Shown here: positions 52,966-63,062 of the stretch, piece by piece
Position numbering within the stretch: the first letter of the stretch is position 1
Layout of the letters: every line of letters begins with the position of its first letter
Assembly: GCA_963755695.1 (NCBI GenBank)
Contig: CAVWLB010000010.1
Span: forward strand, 1,302,001 to 1,366,000
DNA: 64,000 nucleotides
Reading direction: 5' to 3'
Origin: QHWT01 sp963755695
Lineage (GTDB): Bacteria > Acidobacteriota > Vicinamibacteria > Vicinamibacterales > 2-12-FULL-66-21
Notes under the pieces: generated by a model
Databases searched by the model: none
What the model saw: the letters and a program-made list of their open reading frames with translations, nothing else
What the model was told of the DNA's origin: nothing
Translations under genes and position numbers: made by a program

Positions 52966-53150
52966 TCACTGCCGCGACGGTGCGGCCCGGCAGTCGAAAC
53001 GTCCCGACGCCTTGTGATCGTACAGCTCGAAGGTGCCGAGTGACCATCCGCTGAAAGCACGATGGTTCCCAGGCCGCTGTAGCTGTCCTCGAGGGCGGTC
53101 TTTTCAAGATAGAAGGCAATGATCTCGTTCGGGTTGGCGTCGCAACGCCG
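52966..53150 (-). pseudogene. Fragment of a gene just after the ADOP permease
   Basis: Immediately downstream of the permease stop, the minus strand reads DANPNEIIAFYLEKTALEDSYSGLGTIVLSADGHS, then one base is missing near 53030 and it continues TFELYDHKASGRFDCRAAP to a stop at 52966. The composition looks like the C-terminus of a secreted protein, but there is no start region. It is either a remnant left by a deletion or a region damaged by consensus errors. Confidence 0.4.
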
Positions 53151-53160
53151 ACCATGTCCC

Positions 53161-55627
53161 CTATTCCGACCTCAGCGCATGGATCGGGTCCACGGCTGTG
53201 GCACGCAGTGCAGGAACGTAGCTGGCGAGGACGGTGGCGGCAATCAGCATCAGCGACACCGCGCCGTAGGTCAGCGGATCGACCGGGCTGATCTCGAACA
53301 GGAACGACGACAGCAACCGCATGCTCCAAAACGCGGCGAAGAGGCCGATGGCCACACCAATCATCGCCAGCGTCACGCCGTGGGTCACGAACATCCGCGT
53401 AACGGCCCGCGCCTGCGCTCCGAGCGCGATGCGAATGCCAATCTCGCGCACTCGTTGCGAGACCGAGTACCAGATCACCCCGTAAATCCCGGCGACGCCG
53501 AGGAGCAGCGCCATCCCGCCGGCTATCCCGAGCATCACCAGCGTGAACGACGTCCGCGCCAGCGACTGGTCGTAGATGTCCTGCAACGTCTGAACGCCCG
53601 CCAGCGGCAGATTGGGATTGACCGACCACACCGCGCGCCCGAGCTCGTTGACGAACCCGCTGGTGCCGGTGCGGCGGCTGCGGATCAGATACGCGACCTC
53701 GCGCTGCACGAAGTTTCGGTCCTCCGGCTTCGTCGACAGGAAATCCACCATCAAGGGCGGCCAGTAGGCGACCGTCGATGCCTTCTTGTTCAGCCCGTCG
53801 TCGCGCATATCGCTGACGACCCCGACCACTTCGCGCCAGACGCCATTGGGGTTGGGACGTATGCGTTTGCCGAGGGCGGCCGTGGGCTGCCCCCACAGCT
53901 CGCGCGCCAGGTTTTCCGAGACCATCGCGACCGGCCGCAGCCCGTAAACGTCGGCCCAGGTGATGTCGCGACCGGCGATCAACGTCCCGCCCATGGTGCT
54001 CATGTAGCCGGGCGAGACGAACTTGAACAGACGAAGGGGAGGAATCTGCGATTCCGAATAGGCGCGATCCTGAGCGTAGATCGGATCGTGCCATCCGTCT
54101 CCGGTCATCGTGACGGTCGAGGAGAGCGCAACCGAGGCCACCCCCGGGACCGCGGCAATCTTGTCCATGATCGCCTGGTGCATCCGCATCGCCGCGACTT
54201 CCTCTTTCACTTGCGAGTCGGGAATACCGAGCCGGAGCGTCTGCACGTCGCCCGCGCCGCACGAAGCCGGGATGCACGTCTCTCAACGCCTGAAACGTCC
54301 GAATCATCAGGCCCGAGCTGACGAGGAGCACCAGCGCCAGCGCGATCTGCGCAACCACCAGCGTGTTGCGCGCGCGATGGCGATCTTTGCTTGCGCTGGC
54401 TGTCCGGCCGCCGCCGCGGAGCATGGTGCCGACCTGGGCGCGCGCGTACTTGAAGACCGGGATCGCGCCGAACAGCAGACCTGCGAAAACTGACAACACC
54501 AGCGTGAACAGCAGGACGGGAAAATCGATCGTGATCTCCTCGAGACGCGGCAGGTTGCCCGGGGCAAGAGCCACCAGCAGTCGCAATCCGCCAAACGCGA
54601 GGCCAAGTCCGACCAGGCCGCCGATGATGCCGAGCGCCACGCTTTCGAGCAGCAGTTCGCGAGCGATCCGCGCCGAACCGGCGCCGAGCGCGGCACGAAT
54701 CGCCAGTTCCTGCTGGCGCGATTCGGCTCTGACCAGGAGCAGGTTTGCGACGTTGGCACAAGCGATGAGAAGCACGATCCCGATGGTGCCCATCAGTACC
54801 CACAGGACCTTCCGGACATCGCCGACCAGATCGTCCTTGAGCGATCGAATCACCGGACTGAGACCGACCTCTTCGAACATCTTGACGCTGCCGCCGGGGA
54901 ACGGCGGGAAGCGTGTGAGCGAAATCGGGATCAAGCGCGCCACGTCGGCGCTCGCCTGGGCGATCGTGACGCCCGGTTTCAGACGCGCGACGGCCGAGTA
55001 GCTGAACTGCCCGAGAAACACCTTGCTGCGATCCAACCGGTAAGGCACAACCAGGGAGACCTTGCGATCGAGGAAACGGAAGGTATCGGGGAGCACGCCG
55101 ATGATTTCGCGCGGGCGGCCATCGAGCATCAGCATGCGGCCAATCGCGGCAGGGCTGGCGCCGAACTTCGAGCGCCAGTATCCGGACATCAGGACGACCG
55201 TTTCCGGGCCTCCAGGTTTGTCGTCCGTGCTCGAGAACACCCTGCCGAGCATCGGCGACACGCCGAGTATCGGCAGTACTCCGTGGGTCACAAACAAGGT
55301 TGGAACCTCTTCCGGTTCCGCCAGTCCGGTAACGCTGACGGTGCCGGTGTTCCAGAGCCCGACATCCTGGAACACCCGGCCGTCTTCGCGATAGGTGAAG
55401 TACTGAAACGGCGCCGCGCCGGCGTGCTCTATGTTGACGCCTGGTGCGGCGTGGTCGAGCACCACCAGTTCATCAGAGCGCGGATAGGGCAAGGGCTTCA
55501 GGAGCACGCCTTCGATGACGCTGAAAATTGCCGTATTCGCGCCGATGCCGATGGCCAGGGTCAATACCGCCACGCTCGTGAAGAGCGGCATTCTGACAAG
55601 ACTTCGCAACACCTGGTTCCATCGCAT
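53161..55627 (-). pseudogene. ADOP-type FtsX/MacB permease without prefix domain, one frameshift
   Basis: From ATG 55627 the N-terminal half reads MRWNQVLRSLVRMPLFTSVAVLTLAIGIGANTAIFSVIEGVLLKPLPYPRSDELV in part, a MacB-PCD periplasmic domain, and an FtsX domain with IACANVANLLLVRAESRQQELAIRAALGAGSARI. A single extra G near 54252 shifts the frame; the second half (GDVQTLRLGIPDSQVKEE, second periplasmic domain, SQRVREIGIRIALGAQARAV) then runs to ATAVDPIHALRSE at 53161. About 820 residues, two FtsX units: the acidobacterial duplicated orphan permease design. No ABC ATPase is near. Exports lipid-linked or peptide cargo by analogy with MacB. Confidence 0.85.
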
Positions 55628-55714
55628 GGCGATAGATACGGCCGCCACAGCTGAATGTTCAGCCGGGCTCTTGGGCTTACCTCGAGAGAGGCGGGAGCGG
55701 CGCTGCCAGCGACG

Positions 55715-58366
55715 TCACTGGTCGCGAAGCAGCACGAGAGGATCGGCGGACATCGCGCGGAGCGTCGGAACAAGACAGGCGATGAAGGTGACCAGCGACA
55801 CTGCAATCGCGACGGCGGCGTAAGTCGCCGGATCGGTTGCGCTCACATCGTGAAGCTCACTCGATATCCACCTGGTGACCGCCACCGCACCAGCGGAACC
55901 AATTACCACACCGGTCAGGCACAGCGTCCCTCCCTGTCTCATGACCTGCCAGAACACGTCGCTTCGCGGCGCCCCCAGCGCGAACCGAATCGCAAAGTCG
56001 CGAACCTGCTTGGAGACGAGAAAAGAAAGAACGCCGTAGACACCAATGCACCCAAGTACGAGGGCGAGACCAGCCATCGTGATGAGGACCGAGGCGGTGG
56101 CGGCCGGCCCGGCGACGGCGTTCGCCAGTACCGTTTGCATCGACCGGATCTCGCCGATGACAACGTCCTGATGCACCGCGGCCGCGGCGCGCCGCAGCAT
56201 CGCGGCGACCTGCGGGCCTTCCAGCGTCGTCGACACCGCCACGGTCATGTCGGTGGGAATGCGACCATCCTCGAGCGTCGCGTTCGGAGCGTAGGGCACG
56301 TAGACCGTGCCGTTCATCCATTCGGGCACGCTCCTGGTCAAGTCGAACGCGCGCGCGTCGGCCGCGACGCCGACGACCGTGCGCCAGTCTCGCCCGCCCA
56401 CGAATCGCACACGCTTACCAATTGCGGTTTGCCCCGGCCAGAATCGTCGGGCAGTCGATGCATTGAGGATGACCACCGGCGGATTGCCCGAGAGGTCCGC
56501 GAGGGTGAAGCTGCGCCCGGCGTCGAACCCTATCTGCATGACACGGAAGTAGTCCGGCGTGATAACGGTCAGCCAGAACAGCGGGGCGGTCTCGGAAGGG
56601 GCCAGTGTGTGGCCTTCGAGTTCGAGCGAACGTTTGGCGACCGCGCCGGTCAACGGCAGCGTGTTCACCAGCGCTCGGTCAACGATCCCAGGCGCCGCCT
56701 GCACCTGCGCGTCGAACGCGCGAAAGAACGCCAGACATTCTGCTGGATCGCGGCACACCGACTCGGTCGGCGAGACGCTGGCGGTGACAATCCCATTCAC
56801 GCTGAACCCCGGGTCGCCACGCGACAGATTCCACAGGCTTCGCATCAGGAGGCTGGCGGCAATCAACAGCAACACCGCACAGGCGATCTGGGCGATTGTC
56901 AGCATCGCGCGAAACGGTCCGGCTATCGTCGATCCGCCTCCGCGTCCGCCGGACTCGAGTGCGGGCCTGAGACTCAACCGGCCCGCCTGAGCGATCGGGG
57001 CGAGCCCGAAGACACCGCCGGTGACGATGGCGAGGGCGCCGGCGAAACCAAGGACGCGGCCGTTCAGATGTACCTCGGCCAGACGGGGTGTGTCCGAGGG
57101 CAGCACCAGTTTCAACAGCGCGAGCAGCTCGGTGGCGAACAAGAGTCCGACGAGACCTCCGCAAAGCGCCAGCACCACGTGCTCAGTAAGCAACTGCCGC
57201 GCGATGCGGTGCGGCGCGGCGCCGATTGCCGTGCGAATGGCCATCTCTCGTTGTCGTGTCAGCGCTCTCGACAGCGTGAGATTCGCGACGTTTGCGCACG
57301 CGATGATCAGCACGATCACCACCGCAGCAGACAGGAGCCACAAGCGCGGGCGGACCGGTCCAACCAGCGCTTCCTGAAGCGAGACGAGCGCGACGTCGTG
57401 GTTCCAGTCCTCCGGCATGCGCCAGGGAAAGTAGCTCACCACCCGAGACTGAAACCTTCGCACGTCGGCCTGCGCTTTGAGACGTGCGACACCCTGGTGA
57501 AGTCGGCCGACGACCGGCATGAAGTCTCCAGCCCAGTAGGCGGCGGTGTTTCGCCGATCGAGGCCGAGCGGAATCCAGACCTCGGTTCTGGACGAAGGAA
57601 AGTGAAAGTCGCCGGCGGTCACCCCAACAATCTGACGGCGAACGCCATCGAGCTCGATGAATTGTCCAACCGCGTCGGGGTCGGCTCTGAAGCGCGTCTC
57701 CCACAGCGCCCGGCTCAGGATCACCACGTGGTCCGCCCCGGCTATGTCCTCGCCGGTACGGAACCATCTTCCGAGTTGCGGCTGAACACCAAGCACGGAA
57801 AAGAGCTCTGCCGACACGCGCGTGCCGGACACGCGGACCGGCTCACCCATCCCTTTGAGAGTGACCGAGTGCCCTTCCGCATATGCCGCCACGTCAAGCG
57901 TCTGGATCTCGTCCCGCATGGCAGCAAACCCACCTCCGGGGTAACTGCCGGTCACGCTGACCAACCGATCCGATGCGGGGAAGGGCAGTCGCGTGAAGAG
58001 AATCCCATCGACCAGACTGAAGACCGCAGCGTTGACGCCGATGCCGAGTGCGAGGGTCAGAATCGCCACCAGCGCAAACGTCGGATCGCGTCGCAGCGTG
58101 CGCAGCGAGTAGCGGACATCCTGGGCCAGAACCTCGACGAAGCCGACACCGCGCACCTCGCGGCATCGCTCCTTGGTCTGCTCGAGCCCACCCAGATCGC
58201 GCAAAACCAGACGCCGCGCCTCGGCTGGATCCAGTCCGCGCGTGATGAATTCCTGGACCTGGCGATCGACGTGATACTGGAGCTCGTCATCGAGCTCCTG
58301 CTCGACCGCTCTACGCCGGAACAGCGATCGCCATCGCAGCGGCCATGTGTAAAACCATCGAGCCAC
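55715..58366 (-). CDS. ADOP-type FtsX/MacB permease with N-terminal permease prefix domain
   Basis: From the GTG at 58366 with GAGGAGG upstream, 883 residues. Residues 1-70 are a prefix domain (RSLFRRRAVEQELDDELQYHVDRQVQEFITRGLDPAEARR). Two MacB-PCD/FtsX halves follow: first DVRYSLRTLRRDPTFALVAILTLALGIGVNAAVFSLV in part and IACANVANLTLSRALTRQREMAIRTAIGAAPHRI; second SFLVSKQVRDFAIRFALGAPRSDVF. Ends SADPLVLLRDQ. It is the intact neighbour of the frame-broken permease, which may be a duplicate. Permeases of this type are usually regulated by PadR, as is the prefix-like protein at 1409. No ATP-binding subunit is present. Confidence 0.9.
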   Translation of the reverse strand: MARWFYTWPLRWRSLFRRRAVEQELDDELQYHVDRQVQEFITRGLDPAEARRLVLRDLGGLEQTKERCREVRGVGFVEVLAQDVRYSLRTLRRDPTFALVAILTLALGIGVNAAVFSLVDGILFTRLPFPASDRLVSVTGSYPGGGFAAMRDEIQTLDVAAYAEGHSVTLKGMGEPVRVSGTRVSAELFSVLGVQPQLGRWFRTGEDIAGADHVVILSRALWETRFRADPDAVGQFIELDGVRRQIVGVTAGDFHFPSSRTEVWIPLGLDRRNTAAYWAGDFMPVVGRLHQGVARLKAQADVRRFQSRVVSYFPWRMPEDWNHDVALVSLQEALVGPVRPRLWLLSAAVVIVLIIACANVANLTLSRALTRQREMAIRTAIGAAPHRIARQLLTEHVVLALCGGLVGLLFATELLALLKLVLPSDTPRLAEVHLNGRVLGFAGALAIVTGGVFGLAPIAQAGRLSLRPALESGGRGGGSTIAGPFRAMLTIAQIACAVLLLIAASLLMRSLWNLSRGDPGFSVNGIVTASVSPTESVCRDPAECLAFFRAFDAQVQAAPGIVDRALVNTLPLTGAVAKRSLELEGHTLAPSETAPLFWLTVITPDYFRVMQIGFDAGRSFTLADLSGNPPVVILNASTARRFWPGQTAIGKRVRFVGGRDWRTVVGVAADARAFDLTRSVPEWMNGTVYVPYAPNATLEDGRIPTDMTVAVSTTLEGPQVAAMLRRAAAAVHQDVVIGEIRSMQTVLANAVAGPAATASVLITMAGLALVLGCIGVYGVLSFLVSKQVRDFAIRFALGAPRSDVFWQVMRQGGTLCLTGVVIGSAGAVAVTRWISSELHDVSATDPATYAAVAIAVSLVTFIACLVPTLRAMSADPLVLLRDQ

Positions 58367-58435
58367 ATCGGCCTCCTCGGTAACCGAGTGGAGTATACGA
58401 ACCTTCACCTCGGTAAGCAAGGGGAAGCGTCGCAA

Positions 58436-58822
58436 TCACACCGGTTGGTAGAGCTGAATCAGGTTGCCGCACGTGTCAGCGAACACCGCAAGCATCACCG
58501 GTCCGGCTTCAGCCGGTTGACGGGTGAACGCCACGCCTTTCGCCGTCAAACGCGAGAACTCGCCCGCGAGATCGGCGACCTCGAAGGCCGCAAGCGGGAT
58601 GCCTTGCGAGAACATCGCTTCCTGAAACATCTTGCCCGCCGGATTGGCGTTTGGTTCGAGAGCGAGCTCCAGATCGTCGGGGCCCTCGGGTGAGGTAACC
58701 GTGATCCATCGATACTCGCCGACCGGTATGTCGTGCTTCTTCTTGAACCCCAGGACGTCGGTGTAGAACTTCACCGCTTTGTCCTGATTGTCAACCATGA
58801 TGCTGGTGAGTTTGATGCGCAT
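58436..58822 (-). CDS. Glyoxalase/VOC-family protein
   Basis: A 128-residue protein from ATG 58822 (GGAGG six bases upstream): MRIKLTSIMVDNQDKAVKFYTDVLGFKKKHDIPVGEYRWITV in part, then DDLELALEPNANP, and AVFADTCGNLIQLYQPV at the C-terminus, the paired beta-alpha-beta-beta-beta units of a VOC domain with a metal-site Glu/Gln. It may bind a metal and a small hydrophobic molecule; substrate unknown. A longer in-frame start at 59290 has no family match and is rejected. Confidence 0.9.
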   Translation of the reverse strand: MRIKLTSIMVDNQDKAVKFYTDVLGFKKKHDIPVGEYRWITVTSPEGPDDLELALEPNANPAGKMFQEAMFSQGIPLAAFEVADLAGEFSRLTAKGVAFTRQPAEAGPVMLAVFADTCGNLIQLYQPV

Positions 58823-58869
58823 TGAACCTCCGCAATCGACCATACGGAAGTGTGCCCGAGAGCGGTGGC

Positions 58870-59322
58870 TCACGCTTCTCGAAAATTGCGAGCCGGGCGC
58901 GCCGCCCGCGGGCGTGGCAGGTTGCCCATCAGACTGAGACATCCCGGCGTCAAATCCGTTGCATGAGCGCCAGACTCGCGCGACGGACACACACGGCGCC
59001 GGTAGGCAGACGGTGTCTCGCCGAAACGGCGGGTGAACAGCGCGCTGAAACTGCCAAGGCTCGAGAAGCCGACTTCCATGCAGATGTCGGTGACCGATGT
59101 GTCGCTCGTCGCGAGGAGATGCCTGGCGGCATCGAGGCGTGCCTGGATGCGGAACTGGTGCGGCGTGAGGCCGAACACCGCCTCGAATTGCCGGATGAAA
59201 TGGAAAGGGGAGATCTGCACCTCGCGCGCGAGGTCGGCTATCGACGGGGAGGGCTCGCGTACCTCGCGCAACAGGTCGCGCGCCCTGCACAGCCGCCGGA
59301 AGCCTTCATGTCTGAGCAGCAC
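58870..59322 (-). CDS. AraC-family transcriptional regulator (DNA-binding domain only)
   Basis: About 150 residues. The double HTH is recognisable: IADLAREVQISPFHFIRQFEAVFGLTPHQFRIQARLDAARHLLATSDTSVTDICMEVGFSSLGSFSALFTRRFGETPSAYRR in order. There is no ligand-binding domain, so it belongs to the short AraC type. GTG at 59322 is preferred over an ATG at 59400. It lies 48 bases upstream of the VOC gene on the same strand, a common AraC-glyoxalase pair, so it may regulate that gene. Its 5' end overlaps the 3' end of the pyruvyl transferase gene by 17 bases. Confidence 0.85.
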   Translation of the reverse strand: MLLRHEGFRRLCRARDLLREVREPSPSIADLAREVQISPFHFIRQFEAVFGLTPHQFRIQARLDAARHLLATSDTSVTDICMEVGFSSLGSFSALFTRRFGETPSAYRRRVCPSRESGAHATDLTPGCLSLMGNLPRPRAARPARNFREA

Positions 59323-60679
59323 GCCCCAGTGTAGCGCGCGTTTCGGCGGCAGGCATGGTCTGTCTCGCCTCCGCCAGTTGCGCGACTGTTCGATACGCAC
59401 GCCTGGAGAGATCGATTTGCTGCACGGCAGCCCTGAGCAGTCCCGATCGAACGTTGTCGGCGGATTGCCATCCGCGCGCGATCAGCATTTCCAGGCGGCG
59501 CTCCCACCCTGGCTCCGCGACGTCGACTATCTCGAGACCTCCCGGAAATTGCTGCGCGAGTCCCTGGAACTTCGCGCGAAAGTACCCCGAGCCGGCTATC
59601 GCAATTGCCTGAATCCCCTGCGCGAGCGCAAACACCGCCCCATGGTAGCTTCCGGTGACCACCACCCGGCAACGCGACACTGCGTGGATGACGGCGATAG
59701 GCGAGTCTGGCACACGTTCTTCGACGTAGTGCTCCGTGACTCCAGACAGAAGCTCCCGGATCGCCTCGGCGTCCGACAGCTCCCCATTCGGACGGTCGAT
59801 TCGACCAACCTGGTGCGAAATCGGCACCGCCACCAGTGGTGACTTGTAGCGCTCCGCCGCCGTACGCAGAGTGTCCTTCATGGCACCGAGCGCCGCGGGA
59901 TCGATCTTGGAGTAGTACGCCACCCTGACGTTCACGCCCAGGCCGTTGCCGAGCTCGCGGGTCTGCTCGTTGTACGCCAGCTCAATGGCATCGTCTCCGG
60001 TCACCGTCACGCGGTCGTCGGCAACGTCCATCTCGCGAAGCAACGCTCGACTCGCGCGGCTCTCGCGGAGGGCGATGCAATCAATCGATGGCAGGACGGA
60101 GGCCACCTTCGACCACAGCACGTTGCTGCGGTCGAACGGACCGAACCCCTGTCCGAAGATCGCCGTCACGGGGTGGCCAATCCGGCGCGCACGTCGTACT
60201 GCGATCTGGAGCGTGTCCATGACCGCGGACGCCTTGGTGGTAAACGCGTCGGTGATCCCGCCGCCACCGGTCAACGCGACGACGTCCGCGCGACGCATCC
60301 ATTGCAGAAACGACGCGACCTCCGCCGCGTCCCCCCCGGTGATTCCGTGCCTGACTGCGAACGCCGACTCGAGCGGCCGCGCGATGTCCAGTTTCAGGCG
60401 TCGCTCGAACCGCTCCATCCCCGCTCGCGCGCGCCCCGGAAGACGTGGATGAAGCCGGCCTAGGACATGAATGTTCAGCCAAATCGACCGGGCGCGGGCG
60501 CTGACCGGAATGGCGGTCGGCGCAATCGATGCCAGGGCGTCGGGCGTATTGGTCAGCACCGCAATTGACGCCGACGGCCAGAGCGCCCGCCACCGCTGGA
60601 TGGCGACCTGCAGCATCGCGAGGTCGCCAAGATTGCGGCACTCATAGCTGGCGGGATCAATCAGGACTGTATGCATCAC
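59306..60679 (-). CDS. Polysaccharide pyruvyl transferase-family protein
   Basis: A 457-residue protein: MMHTVLIDPASYECRNLGDLAMLQVAIQRWRALWPSASI in part, then ADVVALTGGGGITDAF, IFGQGFGPF, DCIALRESRASRALL, VTGDDAI and CRVVVTGSYHGAVFALAQGI, which are the conserved motifs of the GT-B-like pyruvyl transferase fold (WcaK/CsaB family). Such enzymes add pyruvate ketals to cell-surface polysaccharides using phosphoenolpyruvate. No other polysaccharide gene is adjacent, and its 3' end overlaps the AraC gene. ATG at 60679 or the next codon. Confidence 0.88.
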   Translation of the reverse strand: MMHTVLIDPASYECRNLGDLAMLQVAIQRWRALWPSASIAVLTNTPDALASIAPTAIPVSARARSIWLNIHVLGRLHPRLPGRARAGMERFERRLKLDIARPLESAFAVRHGITGGDAAEVASFLQWMRRADVVALTGGGGITDAFTTKASAVMDTLQIAVRRARRIGHPVTAIFGQGFGPFDRSNVLWSKVASVLPSIDCIALRESRASRALLREMDVADDRVTVTGDDAIELAYNEQTRELGNGLGVNVRVAYYSKIDPAALGAMKDTLRTAAERYKSPLVAVPISHQVGRIDRPNGELSDAEAIRELLSGVTEHYVEERVPDSPIAVIHAVSRCRVVVTGSYHGAVFALAQGIQAIAIAGSGYFRAKFQGLAQQFPGGLEIVDVAEPGWERRLEMLIARGWQSADNVRSGLLRAAVQQIDLSRRAYRTVAQLAEARQTMPAAETRATLGRAAQT

Positions 60680-60980
60680 CCGGAATGGACGTCTATCAGG
60701 GAATAGTCGCCGCGCGCTTCGGGAAAGTTCCGTTCGGTTGGTCTCGAGTCGAACTCAGCTGTCCAAACGTATTAGACGCAAGGGCCGGGCCAGCCGGACC
60801 GGGGCCAGTTCGGCCTTGCTTCTCAATTCCGCCGCACCAAACTCGGTAAGGCTTTCCCCGATCTCGGTCATCTTCTGCATAGAAGAGCGTGTAGCGGCAC
60901 TAGCGCTGGTAGTAGGGCGGTGGGGTGGGTAGGATTCGCTGTCCTTGGGCACTCGCCGCCAGGGCAGGAGGTCCGTCGAC
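60680..60980. other. Divergent intergenic region, no gene seen
   Basis: About 300 bases between the pyruvyl transferase gene and a TonB receptor gene, holding the promoters of both. AGGAGG lies nine bases before the receptor start. No repeat or hairpin stands out. Confidence 0.45.
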
Positions 60981-63059
60981 ATGACGAAGCAGCGTCGCTT
61001 GGTGATCTGCGCCTTCCTTGCCACCTGTCCGCTCGCGGTGCCGGCCCGGGCGGGGGGTCAGACCCCACCGGCCGCGTCACAGCAGCCACCGGTGACCATC
61101 AACGAAGACGTCGAGGTCGTCGCGACGCGCGTACCGGAGCCGACGCACGACGTGCCCGTCTCGATTGAAGTGTTCGATGGCGAGATGCTTCGTGCCATGG
61201 GGGCATCGAATCTGCGCGAAGCGCTTTCGCTGGCCGCTGGCGTCGAAGTCGGGCCGGGCAGTGACGCCGGCCCCGCCGGAGCCGTACCGGAGTTCTGGGG
61301 CCTGCGCGAGTTCGATGCCTTTCTACTGGTCGTCGACGACATCCCCTGGGGAGGCGCATTCAACCCGGATCTGACCACGCTGAATCTGCGTGACGTCGAG
61401 CGCATCGAGGTACTGCGCGGAGCGGCGCCGGTGACCTATGGTGCAACCTCCTTTGTCGGCGCCATCCACGTCGTCCACAAGCCGGCGGCGGCGCGGCACA
61501 GTTATCTGTCCGGGCGCGCTGGCACGTTCGCCAGCGGCACCGCCGCGGTCGATCTCGCGATGCCGACAATTGGCGACTGGACGTCTCGATTGACCGCGGA
61601 CTTCGATCGTCAGGGATTCAAGGACGATCGAACCTCCTTCGCGCGCGTGCACGCCAACTATCGAGCCGCGAAGGGATCGGAGGGTCACCGGCTGTGGCTC
61701 TTCGCCGATCTCAACTGGCTCAATCAGGATCCGGCCAGCCCTCATGTTCGCGAGGGCAGTCAACTGTCGACCGCCACGCCACTCGACGCGAACTACAACC
61801 CTGCTGGGGCGTTCATCAACGAGACGCGGCTCAGTGTCGCGTTCGGGAACGAGCGCACGATCAGCAGCAACGCTCGGTGGACGACCACCGGATCGTACTC
61901 TCACGCGGGGCAGAGCATGTTCCGCGGATTTCTAGGCGACGTCTCGGACACGTTGAACAACGCGACCGGTTTCAAGGAAAACATCGATATCAACGATCTC
62001 TACGCCGACACACATGTCCTGTGGCCTTTCGGTCCTGACGTTCAGTTCATCGTCGGCGGGGACTTCCTGTTTGGAAACGGTGAAGGCCGCGGCGCAACCT
62101 TCACCTACTCGGCTCCGCTCAGCGGAGCGTTCGCCACGCCGGTTCCCGAGCCAACGACACTCGATCTCGATTCGGAAAGCCGGCGCCTCTTTTCGGGCGG
62201 CTACGCACAGCTCGAGTGGAAGGCGTCAGCCAGGCTGCACGTATCGACCGGACTCCGGTTGAACGCCACCTGGGAGCGGCGAGGAGAGGGCGAGGCAACG
62301 ACCCACGTGCGTCCCGCTGGCAGCATCGGCGCGATCTTTGGCATCTGGGAGCAGGGACCCGATCACGCGAGGCTGTTTGCCAACTATCGCGACACGTTCA
62401 AGCCGGCCGCCTTCGATTTCTCTCTTGCCGAGAACGAAGGGGTTCTCGATCCAGAGACGGCAAGAAGTATCGAAGGCGGTGTCAAGGTCCGCACCGCACA
62501 GGGGCGCCTCGACCTGGAGGCCGCGGTGTTCCGCATGGACTTCGAGAATCTGGTCACGTCGACCGTGGTCGACGGTCTGCCGTCGCTCCAGAATACCGGC
62601 TCGACCCGTTTTCAAGGCTTCGAGATCGCGGCTGACGCCAGGGGACCCCGGCATATCATCGGCCGCGCAACCTACAGCTTCCACGATGGGACGTTCGCCG
62701 ACTTCGTGCAGGACTTCGATGGCGTCAACACCCAACTGGCGGGCAATCGCTTCGAGATGTCCGCGCGTCATCTGTTTTCGGCGGGATTCATTGTCGCACC
62801 GGAGAGCGGTGTGATCGGCGACGTGATCGTGAAGTACACGGGCGATCGCTACTTGAACATGCGAAACACCGCCCTCGCCGCGCCGTTCACAACTCTGGAT
62901 ATCGGTCTCGGCTACCGCCTCGACCGATGGGAACTGCGGGTCGACGGCCGCAACCTGACCGACGCGCGCGATCCCGTCTCCGAAAGTGAGCTCGGTGAGG
63001 CGCAGTACTATCGGATGCCGGCTCGCAGGTTCGACGTCACCGCAGGTTATCGATTCTAA
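60981..63059 (+). CDS. TonB-dependent receptor, classical (no regulatory-like N-domain)
   Basis: From ATG 60981 (AGGAGG upstream) 692 residues: signal peptide (residues 1-25), then directly VTINEDVEVVATRVPEPTHDVPVSIEVFDGEM, plug (NLREALSLAAGVEVGPGSDAG, VDDIPWGG, VERIEVLRGAAPVTYGATSFVGAIHVVHK) and a 22-strand barrel with C-terminal FDVTAGYRF. This is the FepA/CirA-like siderophore or cobalamin receptor form, unlike the Oar-like receptors elsewhere in the window. The ligand cannot be predicted. Followed by a long heptamer-repeat hairpin that may terminate its mRNA. Confidence 0.9.
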   Translation: MTKQRRLVICAFLATCPLAVPARAGGQTPPAASQQPPVTINEDVEVVATRVPEPTHDVPVSIEVFDGEMLRAMGASNLREALSLAAGVEVGPGSDAGPAGAVPEFWGLREFDAFLLVVDDIPWGGAFNPDLTTLNLRDVERIEVLRGAAPVTYGATSFVGAIHVVHKPAAARHSYLSGRAGTFASGTAAVDLAMPTIGDWTSRLTADFDRQGFKDDRTSFARVHANYRAAKGSEGHRLWLFADLNWLNQDPASPHVREGSQLSTATPLDANYNPAGAFINETRLSVAFGNERTISSNARWTTTGSYSHAGQSMFRGFLGDVSDTLNNATGFKENIDINDLYADTHVLWPFGPDVQFIVGGDFLFGNGEGRGATFTYSAPLSGAFATPVPEPTTLDLDSESRRLFSGGYAQLEWKASARLHVSTGLRLNATWERRGEGEATTHVRPAGSIGAIFGIWEQGPDHARLFANYRDTFKPAAFDFSLAENEGVLDPETARSIEGGVKVRTAQGRLDLEAAVFRMDFENLVTSTVVDGLPSLQNTGSTRFQGFEIAADARGPRHIIGRATYSFHDGTFADFVQDFDGVNTQLAGNRFEMSARHLFSAGFIVAPESGVIGDVIVKYTGDRYLNMRNTALAAPFTTLDIGLGYRLDRWELRVDGRNLTDARDPVSESELGEAQYYRMPARRFDVTAGYRF

Positions 63060-63062
63060 ACG

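Noticed and set aside
55655..58693. Plus-strand frame of 1012 codons opposite the ADOP permease
   Set aside because: No domain, extreme Arg/His content; the minus strand holds the true permease.
58823..59290. N-terminal extension of the VOC protein
   Set aside because: The extension overlaps the AraC gene in another frame and has no VOC features; GGAGG supports the ATG at 58822.
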